Source of the DNA: an uncultured Lachnospiraceae bacterium
Lineage (GTDB): Bacteria > Bacillota > Clostridia > Lachnospirales > Lachnospiraceae
NCBI GenBank assembly: GCA_910578885.1
Contig: CAJTSH010000015.1
Location: forward strand, 1 to 64,000
Reading direction: 5' to 3'
DNA: 64,000 nt
Below, piece by piece: positions 53,201 through 59,589 of this stretch. Below the pieces are notes generated by a model that saw nothing but the letters and a program-made list of their open reading frames with translations, was not told the DNA's origin and did no database searches. Made by a program: the position numbers and the translations under genes. Position 1 is the stretch's first letter. Every line of letters begins with the position of its first letter.

Positions 53201-53605
53201 CTCTGCCTCTATATCTGCGATTTCGTCTTCGGGCTCCTGCTCTTTAGCCGTCCGTTTCTTGGACGATGCTTCTTCCTCTGCATCCCCGGAGGAGTTTTTC
53301 CCCTTCCCCCCTGCAAACTCTCCGGTTGACAACTCCGTCTGTGGTTCGGCAGTTTCTTTCTCCGTCTCGGGTTCAGCGGTTTCTTTTTCCGTTGACATCT
53401 CCGTCTTAGGTTCTTCCGTCATTGCCTCTGTACCTTCTACAGATTCTTCCGACGGCATCTCTGTGCCTTCCTCTGGCATGACAGCTTCTGTACCTTCCGT
53501 CTGCACTGCTGACGCATAAACCATCCCCTGTGGCAGGATAGACGTTGTCAACAAAGCCGTAGCTGTTGCCGCTGCCAGAAATTTAATTAGCTTTCTGTTC
53601 CTCAT
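47252..53605 (-). CDS. Giant secreted GH16 laminarinase-like protein with CBM and Big_2 domains
   Basis: This protein of about 2117 residues begins MRNRKLIKFLAAATATALLTTS (signal peptide, with cleavage near VYA). A Glu/Thr-rich segment (EGTEAVMPEEGTE, KETAEPETEKE) follows. Residues about 160-450 are a GH16 domain with GELDIMEARG (ExDxxE nucleophile and acid/base). At least four CBM4/9-like domains follow, then InlB-type and Big_2 domains, a GGNPGGNPGG linker, and a Lys-rich tail of repeats ending in CKVTVK. It should cleave beta-1,3(1,4)-glucans outside the cell. No LPxTG or SLH is visible. The start is ATG 53605 with AAAGGAAAAGG upstream. Confidence 0.92.
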   Translation of the reverse strand: MRNRKLIKFLAAATATALLTTSILPQGMVYASAVQTEGTEAVMPEEGTEMPSEESVEGTEAMTEEPKTEMSTEKETAEPETEKETAEPQTELSTGEFAGGKGKNSSGDAEEEASSKKRTAKEQEPEDEIADIEAEEEGESTGVDKKPAVGDIVTKHTINVEPDNPESENTAGKDTKWKLKWQDEFDTQKLDMTKWDYQAGDGSNYGLAGWGNAEKEYYTDGGENGSNNISFDDEHLIITAKKETTPGYSTSYTSGKLWTKGDAYYNGETSEPLFATKYGRIEAKIALPAGTGYWPAFWMMPLDDKYGGWASSGELDIMEARGRVTNSVDGTIHFGNSWPNNKSRGGQYDSNKTSDKAQNFNFTQEHEYAVEWLPGVIRWYVDDECFYTATNWYSTKEGNGDNFTYPAPYDQEFFIMLNLAVGGNYDGDNFDNSINGGQMKVDYVRVYDLCNEDGSMYDYSKDEKTVTPASSSSTGSLVGGVVNETNFLSGDLTKAHVSVQDSNSVSGDTPLNKGWYLLTGTGGAATVTAAEEGAKVNITTPGANGYSIQLMHQLPLTEGYEYELTFEAKADNPKNITVQMSDYVYTNFIGSWAKYSDAFPAALTRDWKTYTFRFNMIEGTDDATRLELNLGAGTTDAVYFRNASLKAIGIYEGPSEDSEKEPLKGGEHIYNGTFDQGDNQDENKEYTRFKFWDTIGSVSAKVDKDTRKLHVSGTSNDAGFEQKNIQLLGRDGYEITFDASVAAARNIIVKVIGNDGTVYENKSIALSAGDNKKSFEFTVPETAAEKYGTVQFVVGTGGEVVLDNISMKRLTNYNVDYSNTKVYPLANGTFANGMQGWKTFNESGGDMTPNVSNGVCTVPARNTGAQNPWKMMLIADPIQISEGLNYTLKFDIKANKAGQPVTAKIEATDGSYHVLCSQDLETTLEWKTYTVDFTADREGSMEFKFILGSVKEETSVSVRNISLCVVDTPIMQAPDLDLSGMNYLGNDVVIPVTNYYKFDGASTESNYLSAVKKAIITDPSKKRTTVTPRMDDGKLVIRGDAFGSDGMYGIRIEAEGFDFTDIQIPIYPNDGNLILNGQFTNGLASWGSYFNAGEGTAAGSITVPSSKEARIDFVWANDFWDLQMAQTGIPTEKDAWYVVKADIRSTIDRPFRINFADSTGGNSTYEIFKAGNKYTTYTFYCKAGSDKSKLEFFFGRDESIGSYATPNEEHQIFVDNVYIRKLTAEDETAVVPTLKSKGAVKLGNDVTLELSGVQNAWSVAPKKVIIDGTHIEDAVIEGNTVTIPAAVFVQSGYKEIVIQAEGFRDTNVVYQRILSPGVHEYIENNNFANGGSGWTIYQLEQNNGGVTYEDGKAIVAVDYTSYGSYDDGKTITPASWSTMLSTEVTDLEIGVGYTLMFKAKTSAPSGKYLTVEIEGEKVTVRKLAGTADSYAVNYTPKSKTVKIIFLCGNTPEDLVLYGADEEAVSGFPMTPAALESSGITNTVIPALTIEISDVSLAKSGDVDIDGDYCLFKIEHYYQINGQYVRTAIGDAVAPKGTTVDAVARDLYKVKDGYKIPDRPVVGQITSIVADPDAPIEDRTLKLYYQAVVYSVTYELNNPEASLCSHNTAAYTYGVGRELHDPIYDGRDKVFDGWYLDEEFTQSLTYIAGNRTGDIKLYAKWRDPVPGDFDDDEDPIEADRVSLEPSTLTLEKGASADLKAIITPANATTGLSWKSGDEAVATVDNGKVTAVAKGSTTITVTTDNGKTATCTVTVTDKSQDENQGGNPGGNPGGNPGGNPGGSTQPVKVTSVALTPSSLTLKKGAVSTLTPTITPTNATNKNVTYRSSNQSVATVDAAGKVTAVDKGTAVITVTTADGNKTATCTVTVTIPSTKVKVNTKKLYIVKNKKVKVKATMTPRNSTDKLEWTSSNKSVVTVTTGKPIVTIKAKNASGKSATVTVKTESGKTAKIKVYVVKKAKKAKSIKLNKKTLNLAKGGIYDLVPTVKTKSTDTIKWTSSNKKVVSVDAFGMLTAKKGGTVTITAKTSSGKKATCKVTVKVKATKVKLSKKKLSLKVGKTATLKAKLTPKDATDALKWSSSNKKVVSVDKKGKITAVKKGTATITVKTSGKKTAKCKVTVK
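48259..48322. repeat. PGGN-coding tandem repeat
   Basis: Twelve-base units encoding Pro-Gly-Gly-Asn are repeated four to five times (ATTTCCGCCTGG-type on the plus strand). It is the flexible linker between two Big_2 arrays. Such repeats change length easily. Confidence 0.85.
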
Positions 53606-53802
53606 CCTTTTCCTTTCTCCCTTCCTTAGATTTTGCTGAAAAACTTTCAAACATTACCTTATATATACAGAAAAGACAGCGCCGTGCAGCTCTGTCCCCG
53701 TACCGTAACTTTGGATAAAATGTCATGTTTTAGGCAAACAAAAAACATTAACATTCATCCCTCAAGATAATATGTTAATGTTAATTATAATTAGATTTTT
53801 TG

Positions 53803-53890
53803 TTTTTTTTAAGTTTACAATTTTTAAAAGAGTATCATTTTTTTACTGTTTTTGGTGTATTTTTTTTATTTTAGTGTGCTTTTTGTATCC
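53803..53890 (-). promoter_or_regulatory. AT-rich upstream region shared by the two giant genes, copy B
   Basis: Homologous to 47093-47180, with the minus-strand words ACACCAAAAAC and ATGATACTC, about 200 bases upstream of the GH16 start. The distance to the start codon differs from copy A. Confidence 0.65.
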
Positions 53891-53899
53891 ATTGAAAAT

Positions 53900-54529
53900 T
53901 TATTTTGTTCCAAATATTCGGTCCCCCGCATCTCCTAGTCCCGGAACAATATAGCAATGTTCATTCAGACGCTCATCCAGCGCCCCGATATAGATATCCA
54001 CATCCGGATGCGCCTCCTGCATTGTCTTTACTCCTTCCGGCGCCGCAATGATACACATAAAGCGAATATTCTTCACGCCTCTGTCCTTCAACATCTGAAT
54101 TGCCGCTGCGGATGAACCTCCTGTTGCAAGCATCGGATCTACCACAAACACTTCACGCTCACTGCAGTCCTCCGGAAGCTTGCAGTAATACTCTACCGGC
54201 TTTATCGTTTCCGGATCGCGGTATAATCCAATATGACCGACCTTCGCCGCAGGAATCATAGCAAGCATTCCGTCCACCATGCCGAGTCCGGCGCGTAAAA
54301 TCGGTACAACAGCGAGCTTTTTACCTTTTAATTCCTTCACTGTTGTCTCACAAATAGGCGTCCTTATCGTGACGTCACTTAACTTTAAATCTCTGGTCGC
54401 CTCATAGCACATTAACATTGCGATTTCACTGACCAGCGTCCGAAAATCCTTTGAACCTGTTTCCTCACGTCTGAGCCAGCCAATTTTGTGTTGAATCAAA
54501 GGATGATCCATTACATATAAGTTTGACAT
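53900..54529 (-). CDS. upp: Uracil phosphoribosyltransferase
   Basis: This 209-residue salvage enzyme makes UMP from uracil and PRPP. It has the PRPP-binding motif VVDPMLATGGSSAAAI and ILRAGLGMVDGM, with the C-terminal uracil-binding region YIVPGLGDAGDRIFGTK. It ends the tsaC-phosphatase-upp cluster. The start is ATG 54529 with GGAGAATAGAT. Confidence 0.98.
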   Translation of the reverse strand: MSNLYVMDHPLIQHKIGWLRREETGSKDFRTLVSEIAMLMCYEATRDLKLSDVTIRTPICETTVKELKGKKLAVVPILRAGLGMVDGMLAMIPAAKVGHIGLYRDPETIKPVEYYCKLPEDCSEREVFVVDPMLATGGSSAAAIQMLKDRGVKNIRFMCIIAAPEGVKTMQEAHPDVDIYIGALDERLNEHCYIVPGLGDAGDRIFGTK

Positions 54530-54531
54530 AT

Positions 54532-54990
54532 CTATTCTCCTTCGTTTAATAGTTTTACCAATTTACGGATAGACTTACTCAATGTCTCATAACAGAGACC
54601 ATAAGACTGCAGGGTTCCGCCGTAAGGGTCTATGATTTCCAATTCATCTCCTACAAGCTCTGTCAGTACCTGCACACTGTCCGCTTTTGCCGCGGCAAAT
54701 TTATCCAATATCTTCTGTCGCTGATGCGCTTCCATTGTAAGCACCAGCGTGTCATCATCAAAATCATCTTCACATATTTGACTAGACATATACCCCTCCA
54801 GATTTGTTCCGTTACTGATCATTACTGCTTCCGCTTTCTGGTTCAGGGGCTCTGGAAATAGTACCACCAAACCGCGGACAATAATCTCCACCGGGTTCTT
54901 TAAAGTATATTCTTTTAATATTCCCGCCGCCATTGGCGCCCGGCATGTGCCGCTTCCTGCCACAAATACAATGCGTTTATAGGCTTTCAT
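54532..54990 (-). CDS. Low-molecular-weight phosphatase-like protein lacking the nucleophilic Cys
   Basis: This 152-residue protein has the LMW-PTP/arsenate-reductase fold. The usual P-loop VCxGNxCRSPMA reads VAGSGTCRAPMA, so the catalytic first Cys is Ala (residue 12). The later DP motif IIDPYGGTLQSYGLCYETLSKSI is conserved. It sits between Sua5 and upp. It may be a pseudophosphatase that binds phosphate or a partner, or it may use the second Cys. The start is ATG 54990 with AGGAGATTTTT. Confidence 0.85.
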   Translation of the reverse strand: MKAYKRIVFVAGSGTCRAPMAAGILKEYTLKNPVEIIVRGLVVLFPEPLNQKAEAVMISNGTNLEGYMSSQICEDDFDDDTLVLTMEAHQRQKILDKFAAAKADSVQVLTELVGDELEIIDPYGGTLQSYGLCYETLSKSIRKLVKLLNEGE

Positions 54991-55001
54991 AAAAATCTCC
55001 T

Positions 55002-56057
55002 CTATACGGTAATCACCTGATGACCGGCAGCCTTTAATAAACGATTCATAATTGCCTGCCCCATCCTTGGCGTGGCAAAACTCTCTGAGTATATCAAATC
55101 AACTTCCATGTCATCAAATTCCCGCAAAATCTTATAAAGATGCTGTGCTATTGCATCTTCATCATTTCTTGCACCGATGCTGATTACCTGTCCCGCCTGA
55201 TAACCGGAACGGCTCTCATCCGTACAAATCACTCCAACTCTTTTATCTTCTGAAATTGCCGCTGCAATCAGCTCGTTTATTTTCTCAATTACTCGTCCTT
55301 CTTCTCCGTCTATCAGAACCAAATCCGCCTTCGGCGCATAGTGCTTGTACTTCATTCCCGGCGCCTTTGGCTTTCTGAGCGAATCAGACGCAATAATACC
55401 TGGATCCATTCGAACTTCTCCGATTACTTTTTCCAACATGTCCTGTGTGATATAACCCGGCCGGAGTATCATTGGAATTTCTTCTGTCAAGTCCACTATC
55501 GTAGATTCTATACCGATTCCCACCGCTCCGCCATCCAATATCATTGGAATCTTTCCATGCATATCTTCCGCCACATGCTCTGCAAGCGTAGGACTGGGCC
55601 TGCCAGAAGTATTTGCACTTGGAGCAGCAATATACCCTCCGCTTTCCCGAATCAGTGCAAGCGCTATCGGATGATCCGGCATACGGACTGCGACAGTATT
55701 CATTCCTCCTGTCGTCTCATATGGGACTTTTTCATTTTTCTCTATTATAATCGTCAACGGTCCTGGCCAAAAGGCATCGCTTAATTTCCTTGCCGCAGGA
55801 GGAACATTTCCGGAAATTTTCTCCAAATCAGAAAATTCAGCGATATGCACAATCAATGGGTTATCGCATGGACGTCCCTTTGCTTCATATATCTTCTTAG
55901 ATGCATCTGCATTTAACGCATCTGCTCCCAGCCCGTACACTGTCTCTGTTGGAAACGCTACCAGTCCGCCTTCTTTGATAATTTCTCCGGCAATCCGAAG
56001 CTTCTTAGCATCAATTAAACAATCTTTTATTATTTCAATCTTTGTATCCATAGCCAT
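55002..56057 (-). CDS. L-threonylcarbamoyladenylate synthase (Sua5/TsaC long form)
   Basis: This 351-residue enzyme makes threonylcarbamoyl-AMP for tRNA t6A37 formation. Its N-terminal YrdC-like domain has GGLVAFPTETVYGLGADAL, KGRPCDNPLIVHI and SANTSGRPSPT. Its C-terminal Sua5 domain has SPGMKYKHYAPKADLVLI-type sequence (APGMKYKHYAP). The family splits into short TsaC and long Sua5; this is the long form. The frame starts at ATG 56057, with a second ATG (MDTKIEII) at 56051. Neither has a ribosome binding site, which fits a leaderless message. Confidence 0.95.
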   Translation of the reverse strand: MAMDTKIEIIKDCLIDAKKLRIAGEIIKEGGLVAFPTETVYGLGADALNADASKKIYEAKGRPCDNPLIVHIAEFSDLEKISGNVPPAARKLSDAFWPGPLTIIIEKNEKVPYETTGGMNTVAVRMPDHPIALALIRESGGYIAAPSANTSGRPSPTLAEHVAEDMHGKIPMILDGGAVGIGIESTIVDLTEEIPMILRPGYITQDMLEKVIGEVRMDPGIIASDSLRKPKAPGMKYKHYAPKADLVLIDGEEGRVIEKINELIAAAISEDKRVGVICTDESRSGYQAGQVISIGARNDEDAIAQHLYKILREFDDMEVDLIYSESFATPRMGQAIMNRLLKAAGHQVITV

Positions 56058-56058
56058 T

Positions 56059-56086
56059 ATTATAACACTTTATCAAAATATGGCAA
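56059..56086 (-). promoter_or_regulatory. Promoter of Sua5 gene
   Basis: On the minus strand TTGCCA (56081-56086) and TATAAT (56059-56064) are separated by 16 bases, with TGT in front of the -10. The predicted start site is near 56052, at the start codon, so the message may be leaderless. Confidence 0.75.
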
Positions 56087-56091
56087 CCTAC

Positions 56092-56120
56092 TTGCTTTGT
56101 TTTAGCAATTATGTCATAAT
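56092..56120 (+). promoter_or_regulatory. Promoter of galM
   Basis: TTGCTT (56092-56097) and CATAAT (56115-56120) are separated by 17 bases, with TGT in front of the -10. It is back-to-back with the Sua5 promoter. Confidence 0.7.
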
Positions 56121-56166
56121 TGAGGTATCTATTTTTGTTGCTATTTTTAGAATTTAAGGAGATATT

Positions 56167-57204
56167 ATGAATATTACAAAGAGCGAATTTGGTTATACAG
56201 CGCAGAAAGAACCCGTTTCTTTATACCGGATGGAAAACTCCTCCGGTGCATCAGTTACCGTATCCGATTACGGATGCCGGCTAATCAGCATTTTTGTTCC
56301 CAATAAAGAGGGCGAATTAATTGATGTTTGCCTAGGGCTCAAGGACATGGAACAGTATCTTATGGACGACGCCTCTATGGGCGTTGTTGCCGGACGCTGT
56401 GCGAACCGTATAGCCAAGGGGCAGTTTATTTTAAACGGTTCTTCCTATCAGCTGGCAGTCAACAATGGTCCTAATCATCTTCACGGCGGTCCCACAGGCT
56501 TTGGACAACGGGTATGGAATACAAGAATTGATGACGACAAAGTTATATTTTCCCGCCTGTCACCGGACGGCGAGGAAGGATATCCGGGCAATCTGAATGT
56601 ATCCGTTACCTATGGCTGGTCAGAGGACAATGAACTTTCTATCATCTATGAAGCATCCAGCGACGCAGATACACTTTTCTCTGTCACCAGCCACGGGTAT
56701 TTCAATCTGAATGGTCAGGGAAGTGATACCGTATTGGATCACGAATTACGAATCGATGCAGATTGTATCACCGAAGTAGATGCAACTCAGATTCCAACCG
56801 GAAATATACCTTCTGTAGAGGGGACGCCTTTCGATTTCCGTAAATTTAAGACAATTGGCAGGGATATCAACGTCCCAAATGCCCAGCTTGCCATCAGCGA
56901 TACTTACGACCATAATCTAATCCTTAACGGCACCGGATTTCGCGAAGCAGCAGTGCTGCAGGCAAAGCAGAGCGGCATTCGTATGACTTGCTTTACCGAC
57001 CAGCCGGGTCTGCAGTTATATGTTCCCTGCTATGTCCTTCATCAAAAAGGAAAGAATGATATTGATTATCCGGCTTTCTCTTCCGTATGCTTGGAAACAC
57101 AGCATTTCCCGGATTCTATCAATCATTCGGATTTTCCGTCAGTGGTGTTAAAAGCCGGTGAAGCTTATCGCTCAAAAACATTGTATCACTTTTCTGTGAT
57201 GTAG
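56167..57204 (+). CDS. galM: Aldose 1-epimerase (galactose mutarotase)
   Basis: This 345-residue enzyme interconverts alpha- and beta-hexoses. It has NRIAKGQFILNGSSYQLAVNNGPNHLHGG, VTSHGYFNLNGQGSD (catalytic His), TYDHN and a C-terminal region with Glu in CLETQHFPDSINH. The start is ATG 56167 with AAGGAGATATT. No other gal genes lie beside it. Confidence 0.97.
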   Translation: MNITKSEFGYTAQKEPVSLYRMENSSGASVTVSDYGCRLISIFVPNKEGELIDVCLGLKDMEQYLMDDASMGVVAGRCANRIAKGQFILNGSSYQLAVNNGPNHLHGGPTGFGQRVWNTRIDDDKVIFSRLSPDGEEGYPGNLNVSVTYGWSEDNELSIIYEASSDADTLFSVTSHGYFNLNGQGSDTVLDHELRIDADCITEVDATQIPTGNIPSVEGTPFDFRKFKTIGRDINVPNAQLAISDTYDHNLILNGTGFREAAVLQAKQSGIRMTCFTDQPGLQLYVPCYVLHQKGKNDIDYPAFSSVCLETQHFPDSINHSDFPSVVLKAGEAYRSKTLYHFSVM

Positions 57205-57238
57205 AGCTGAACGTTTTTAGGCAGTACCTGATATAACT

Positions 57239-57290
57239 AAAAAGGGATGGCGTATCCGTAATTCGAATCTATGGATACGCCATCCTTTTT
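57239..57290. terminator. Bidirectional terminator between galM and the amidase gene
   Basis: AAAAAGGGATGGCGTATCC (57239-57257) pairs with GGATACGCCATCCTTTTT (57273-57290). Both strands have a T run. It lies 35 bases past the galM stop. Confidence 0.95.
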
Positions 57291-57339
57291 CTGTTCCATA
57301 ATCGTCCTTTCGTTAAAAATGCTAAATAGCAACGATATA

Positions 57340-58071
57340 TCACTGTTCGCTCCTTTCGGTCACTCCAGTAACGGTATCCGGCGAGATGCCGTTGAGAAAC
57401 TGCATCGCTCCCATATAAACTGCCTGCGCCACCTTCTGCTGATAGTCATCCGTCATCAATAGCGCCGCTTCCTCTGAATTACTCAAAAACCCGCATTCTA
57501 CAATTACTGTGGGCGTCGGTGTCTTCTTCAAAAGATAATAACTCTCATTCGCTTTTGCCATCCGATGATTTTCCTTATCCAGTTGCGATTTCAAGCTTTC
57601 CTGAATCGTCTCCGCCAGTTCTTTTCCCTCCTCGGACTGCCCAAAATAAAAACATTGGGCGCCTTTTATCGCTTCATCCGGATAGCTGTTCTGATGAATG
57701 CTAATTGTAAAAACAGGCTTCGTTTCTGTTATGATTTCACATCTCCTGCGCATATCCTGTACTTTCTTATTATCCGCTCCGGCATCATAAAGTCCGGCAT
57801 CCCCTTCTCTGGTAAGGATTACCTTCATCCCTTCCTTCTCCAATAAATCCTTTAACTTTAATGCAATCTGAAGATTTAAATCCTTTTCCAATACGCCATT
57901 GATTCCGACCTTTCCCGGGTCGTCTCCTCCATGCCCTGCATCAACTACAATGCAAGTCTCCGTCTCCATTGCCGCGGTACTGCTGCTCACGACTGCCGCC
58001 CCCTGCCTTGCCAGAAAAAACACTCCTACCAGCATTACGATTCCCATACAAAGCTCCAACTTCCGATTCAT
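57340..58071 (-). CDS. N-acetylmuramoyl-L-alanine amidase (Amidase_3)
   Basis: This protein of about 243 residues has an N-terminal membrane or signal segment (IVMLVGVFFLARQGAAVV). Its zinc amidase domain has IVVDAGHGGDDPGKVG, then SIHQNSYP, and VIVECGFLSNSEE with the catalytic Glu. It cleaves the bond between MurNAc and the peptide stem. No wall-binding domain is visible. The start is ATG 58071 with GGAGTGAAT. Confidence 0.95.
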   Translation of the reverse strand: MNRKLELCMGIVMLVGVFFLARQGAAVVSSSTAAMETETCIVVDAGHGGDDPGKVGINGVLEKDLNLQIALKLKDLLEKEGMKVILTREGDAGLYDAGADNKKVQDMRRRCEIITETKPVFTISIHQNSYPDEAIKGAQCFYFGQSEEGKELAETIQESLKSQLDKENHRMAKANESYYLLKKTPTPTVIVECGFLSNSEEAALLMTDDYQQKVAQAVYMGAMQFLNGISPDTVTGVTERSEQ

Positions 58072-58158
58072 ATTCACTCCATACCCTGCCACGAGTCTTT
58101 CATTCTTTATACAAGGATATGATTAACGGGTTGGGGATATTACAACACACACTGAATA

Positions 58159-59553
58159 TCATTCCCAGGATACCCCGCCTTTCCGGATTGTCAGTGTATA
58201 CCTTACCGAACATGTATGCCTGTAAGCATAAGTTGAATCCGTACACATATATGAGTTAATATTGGGATAATTTCTCTGCATATTGGGGTCGCAGATGTAC
58301 CATGTGCCGTCTACATTGACTTCCGCCCATCCATGAGGCGTCATTCCTCCGTTTCTAGCAGAAACACTGCCGACTGCCACCCTTGATTCATACCCCAGCA
58401 CTCTTGCCACACAGGCATAGCTTGCCGCATAGCGGAAACAATTCCCCATTCTGTTTGCAAACATATAGTTGGCGTATCCTGACATGCTCCAAGCTGCCGG
58501 CGTATCATAAAACCTCTGATAAGAATAATTTCTCCACAATGCTTCAAAACATTTCTGCAATTTCACCTCAGCAGACCAACTGCTGTCGGTATAAGATTTC
58601 ACAAAACCGACCGCCTGCACAATTTCATCAGATGTCACCTGTATGCCTTCCGCATCCACATAGAAACTGCCTGTACTTGTATCAACAATGCAGTTACTTT
58701 GCAGTACCCCTTTCTCTATTCCCGAAGGCATAAAATAATACTTATAATCTCCAATCTTCTGCCAATCTGTCAGCATCACATTGTTTTTTGGCGAAAAATA
58801 ATAGTATTTCCCATCATCATTCATCCAACCGGATTTTAAAATTCCCTTTCCGCTGCAATAGTAAGTTTTCTTTCCTGCCGTTAGCCATCCCGAAGTCTGG
58901 AGTATTCCCCTTTTATTAAAATAATACGCCTTCTTTCCTATTTTTTGTCTCCCGGTAAGCACCTTTCCGGTTTTTGGCGAAAAATAATATTTTTTCTCAT
59001 TTATTTTCACCCATTTTGTCTGCATTTGACCGCTTTTCTTGAAATAGTATATTGCTTTTCCAATCTCGTGTTTCCCAGTATACATTTTCCCGCTTTTAAG
59101 TGAAAAATAATATTTTTTCTTTTTTATTTTTACCCAGCCCGTCCGCCTCTGCCCGTTTGCCTTAAAATAATACGTACTCCTTCCAATCTTGTGTTTCCCG
59201 GTGTACATCCTTCCGCTTTTCGGTGAAAAATAATATTTCTTCCCATCTATTTCCATCCAACCGGTCTTCCTTCGACCCGAAACATAGTAATAGGTATTCC
59301 CACCTTCCTGATGCCATCCGTTCTTTTCGTTTTCTTCGGTTTCTTTCGGCTCTTCTGCGGCGTTCTCTGTTTCCGGAGTCTCTGAGACATTCCCATTTCC
59401 CGGGGTCTCCATAGCGTTCTCGTTTGCCGGAACCTCTGCTGAAGGCTCTCCCGTCAGCGCCTCCGCCGCCGATACGGAGAACTGTATAAAACCGAATATC
59501 CAAAGCAACGCTAACAAACTAATCCACCAAAAACTTTTCCTTTGTGTTTTCAT
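58159..59553 (-). CDS. Cell-wall-binding-repeat protein with transglutaminase-like domain
   Basis: This protein of about 464 residues has a signal peptide (SFWWISLLALLWIFGFIQFSVSA). A Glu/Asn/Pro-rich segment is followed by about eight cell-wall-binding repeats (GWxxIxGKKYYFSPKSGKMYTGKxxIG). The C-terminal transglutaminase-like domain has the triad in GNCFRYA, TPHGWAEV and DPNMQ. The repeats resemble choline-binding modules. It probably acts at the wall as a peptidoglycan-associated enzyme. It follows the GH18 gene closely, suggesting co-transcription. Confidence 0.92.
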   Translation of the reverse strand: MKTQRKSFWWISLLALLWIFGFIQFSVSAAEALTGEPSAEVPANENAMETPGNGNVSETPETENAAEEPKETEENEKNGWHQEGGNTYYYVSGRRKTGWMEIDGKKYYFSPKSGRMYTGKHKIGRSTYYFKANGQRRTGWVKIKKKKYYFSLKSGKMYTGKHEIGKAIYYFKKSGQMQTKWVKINEKKYYFSPKTGKVLTGRQKIGKKAYYFNKRGILQTSGWLTAGKKTYYCSGKGILKSGWMNDDGKYYYFSPKNNVMLTDWQKIGDYKYYFMPSGIEKGVLQSNCIVDTSTGSFYVDAEGIQVTSDEIVQAVGFVKSYTDSSWSAEVKLQKCFEALWRNYSYQRFYDTPAAWSMSGYANYMFANRMGNCFRYAASYACVARVLGYESRVAVGSVSARNGGMTPHGWAEVNVDGTWYICDPNMQRNYPNINSYMCTDSTYAYRHTCSVRYTLTIRKGGVSWE

Positions 59554-59589
59554 TCTCCCCTTCCTCCTGCCAAATATAAATACTATCAT

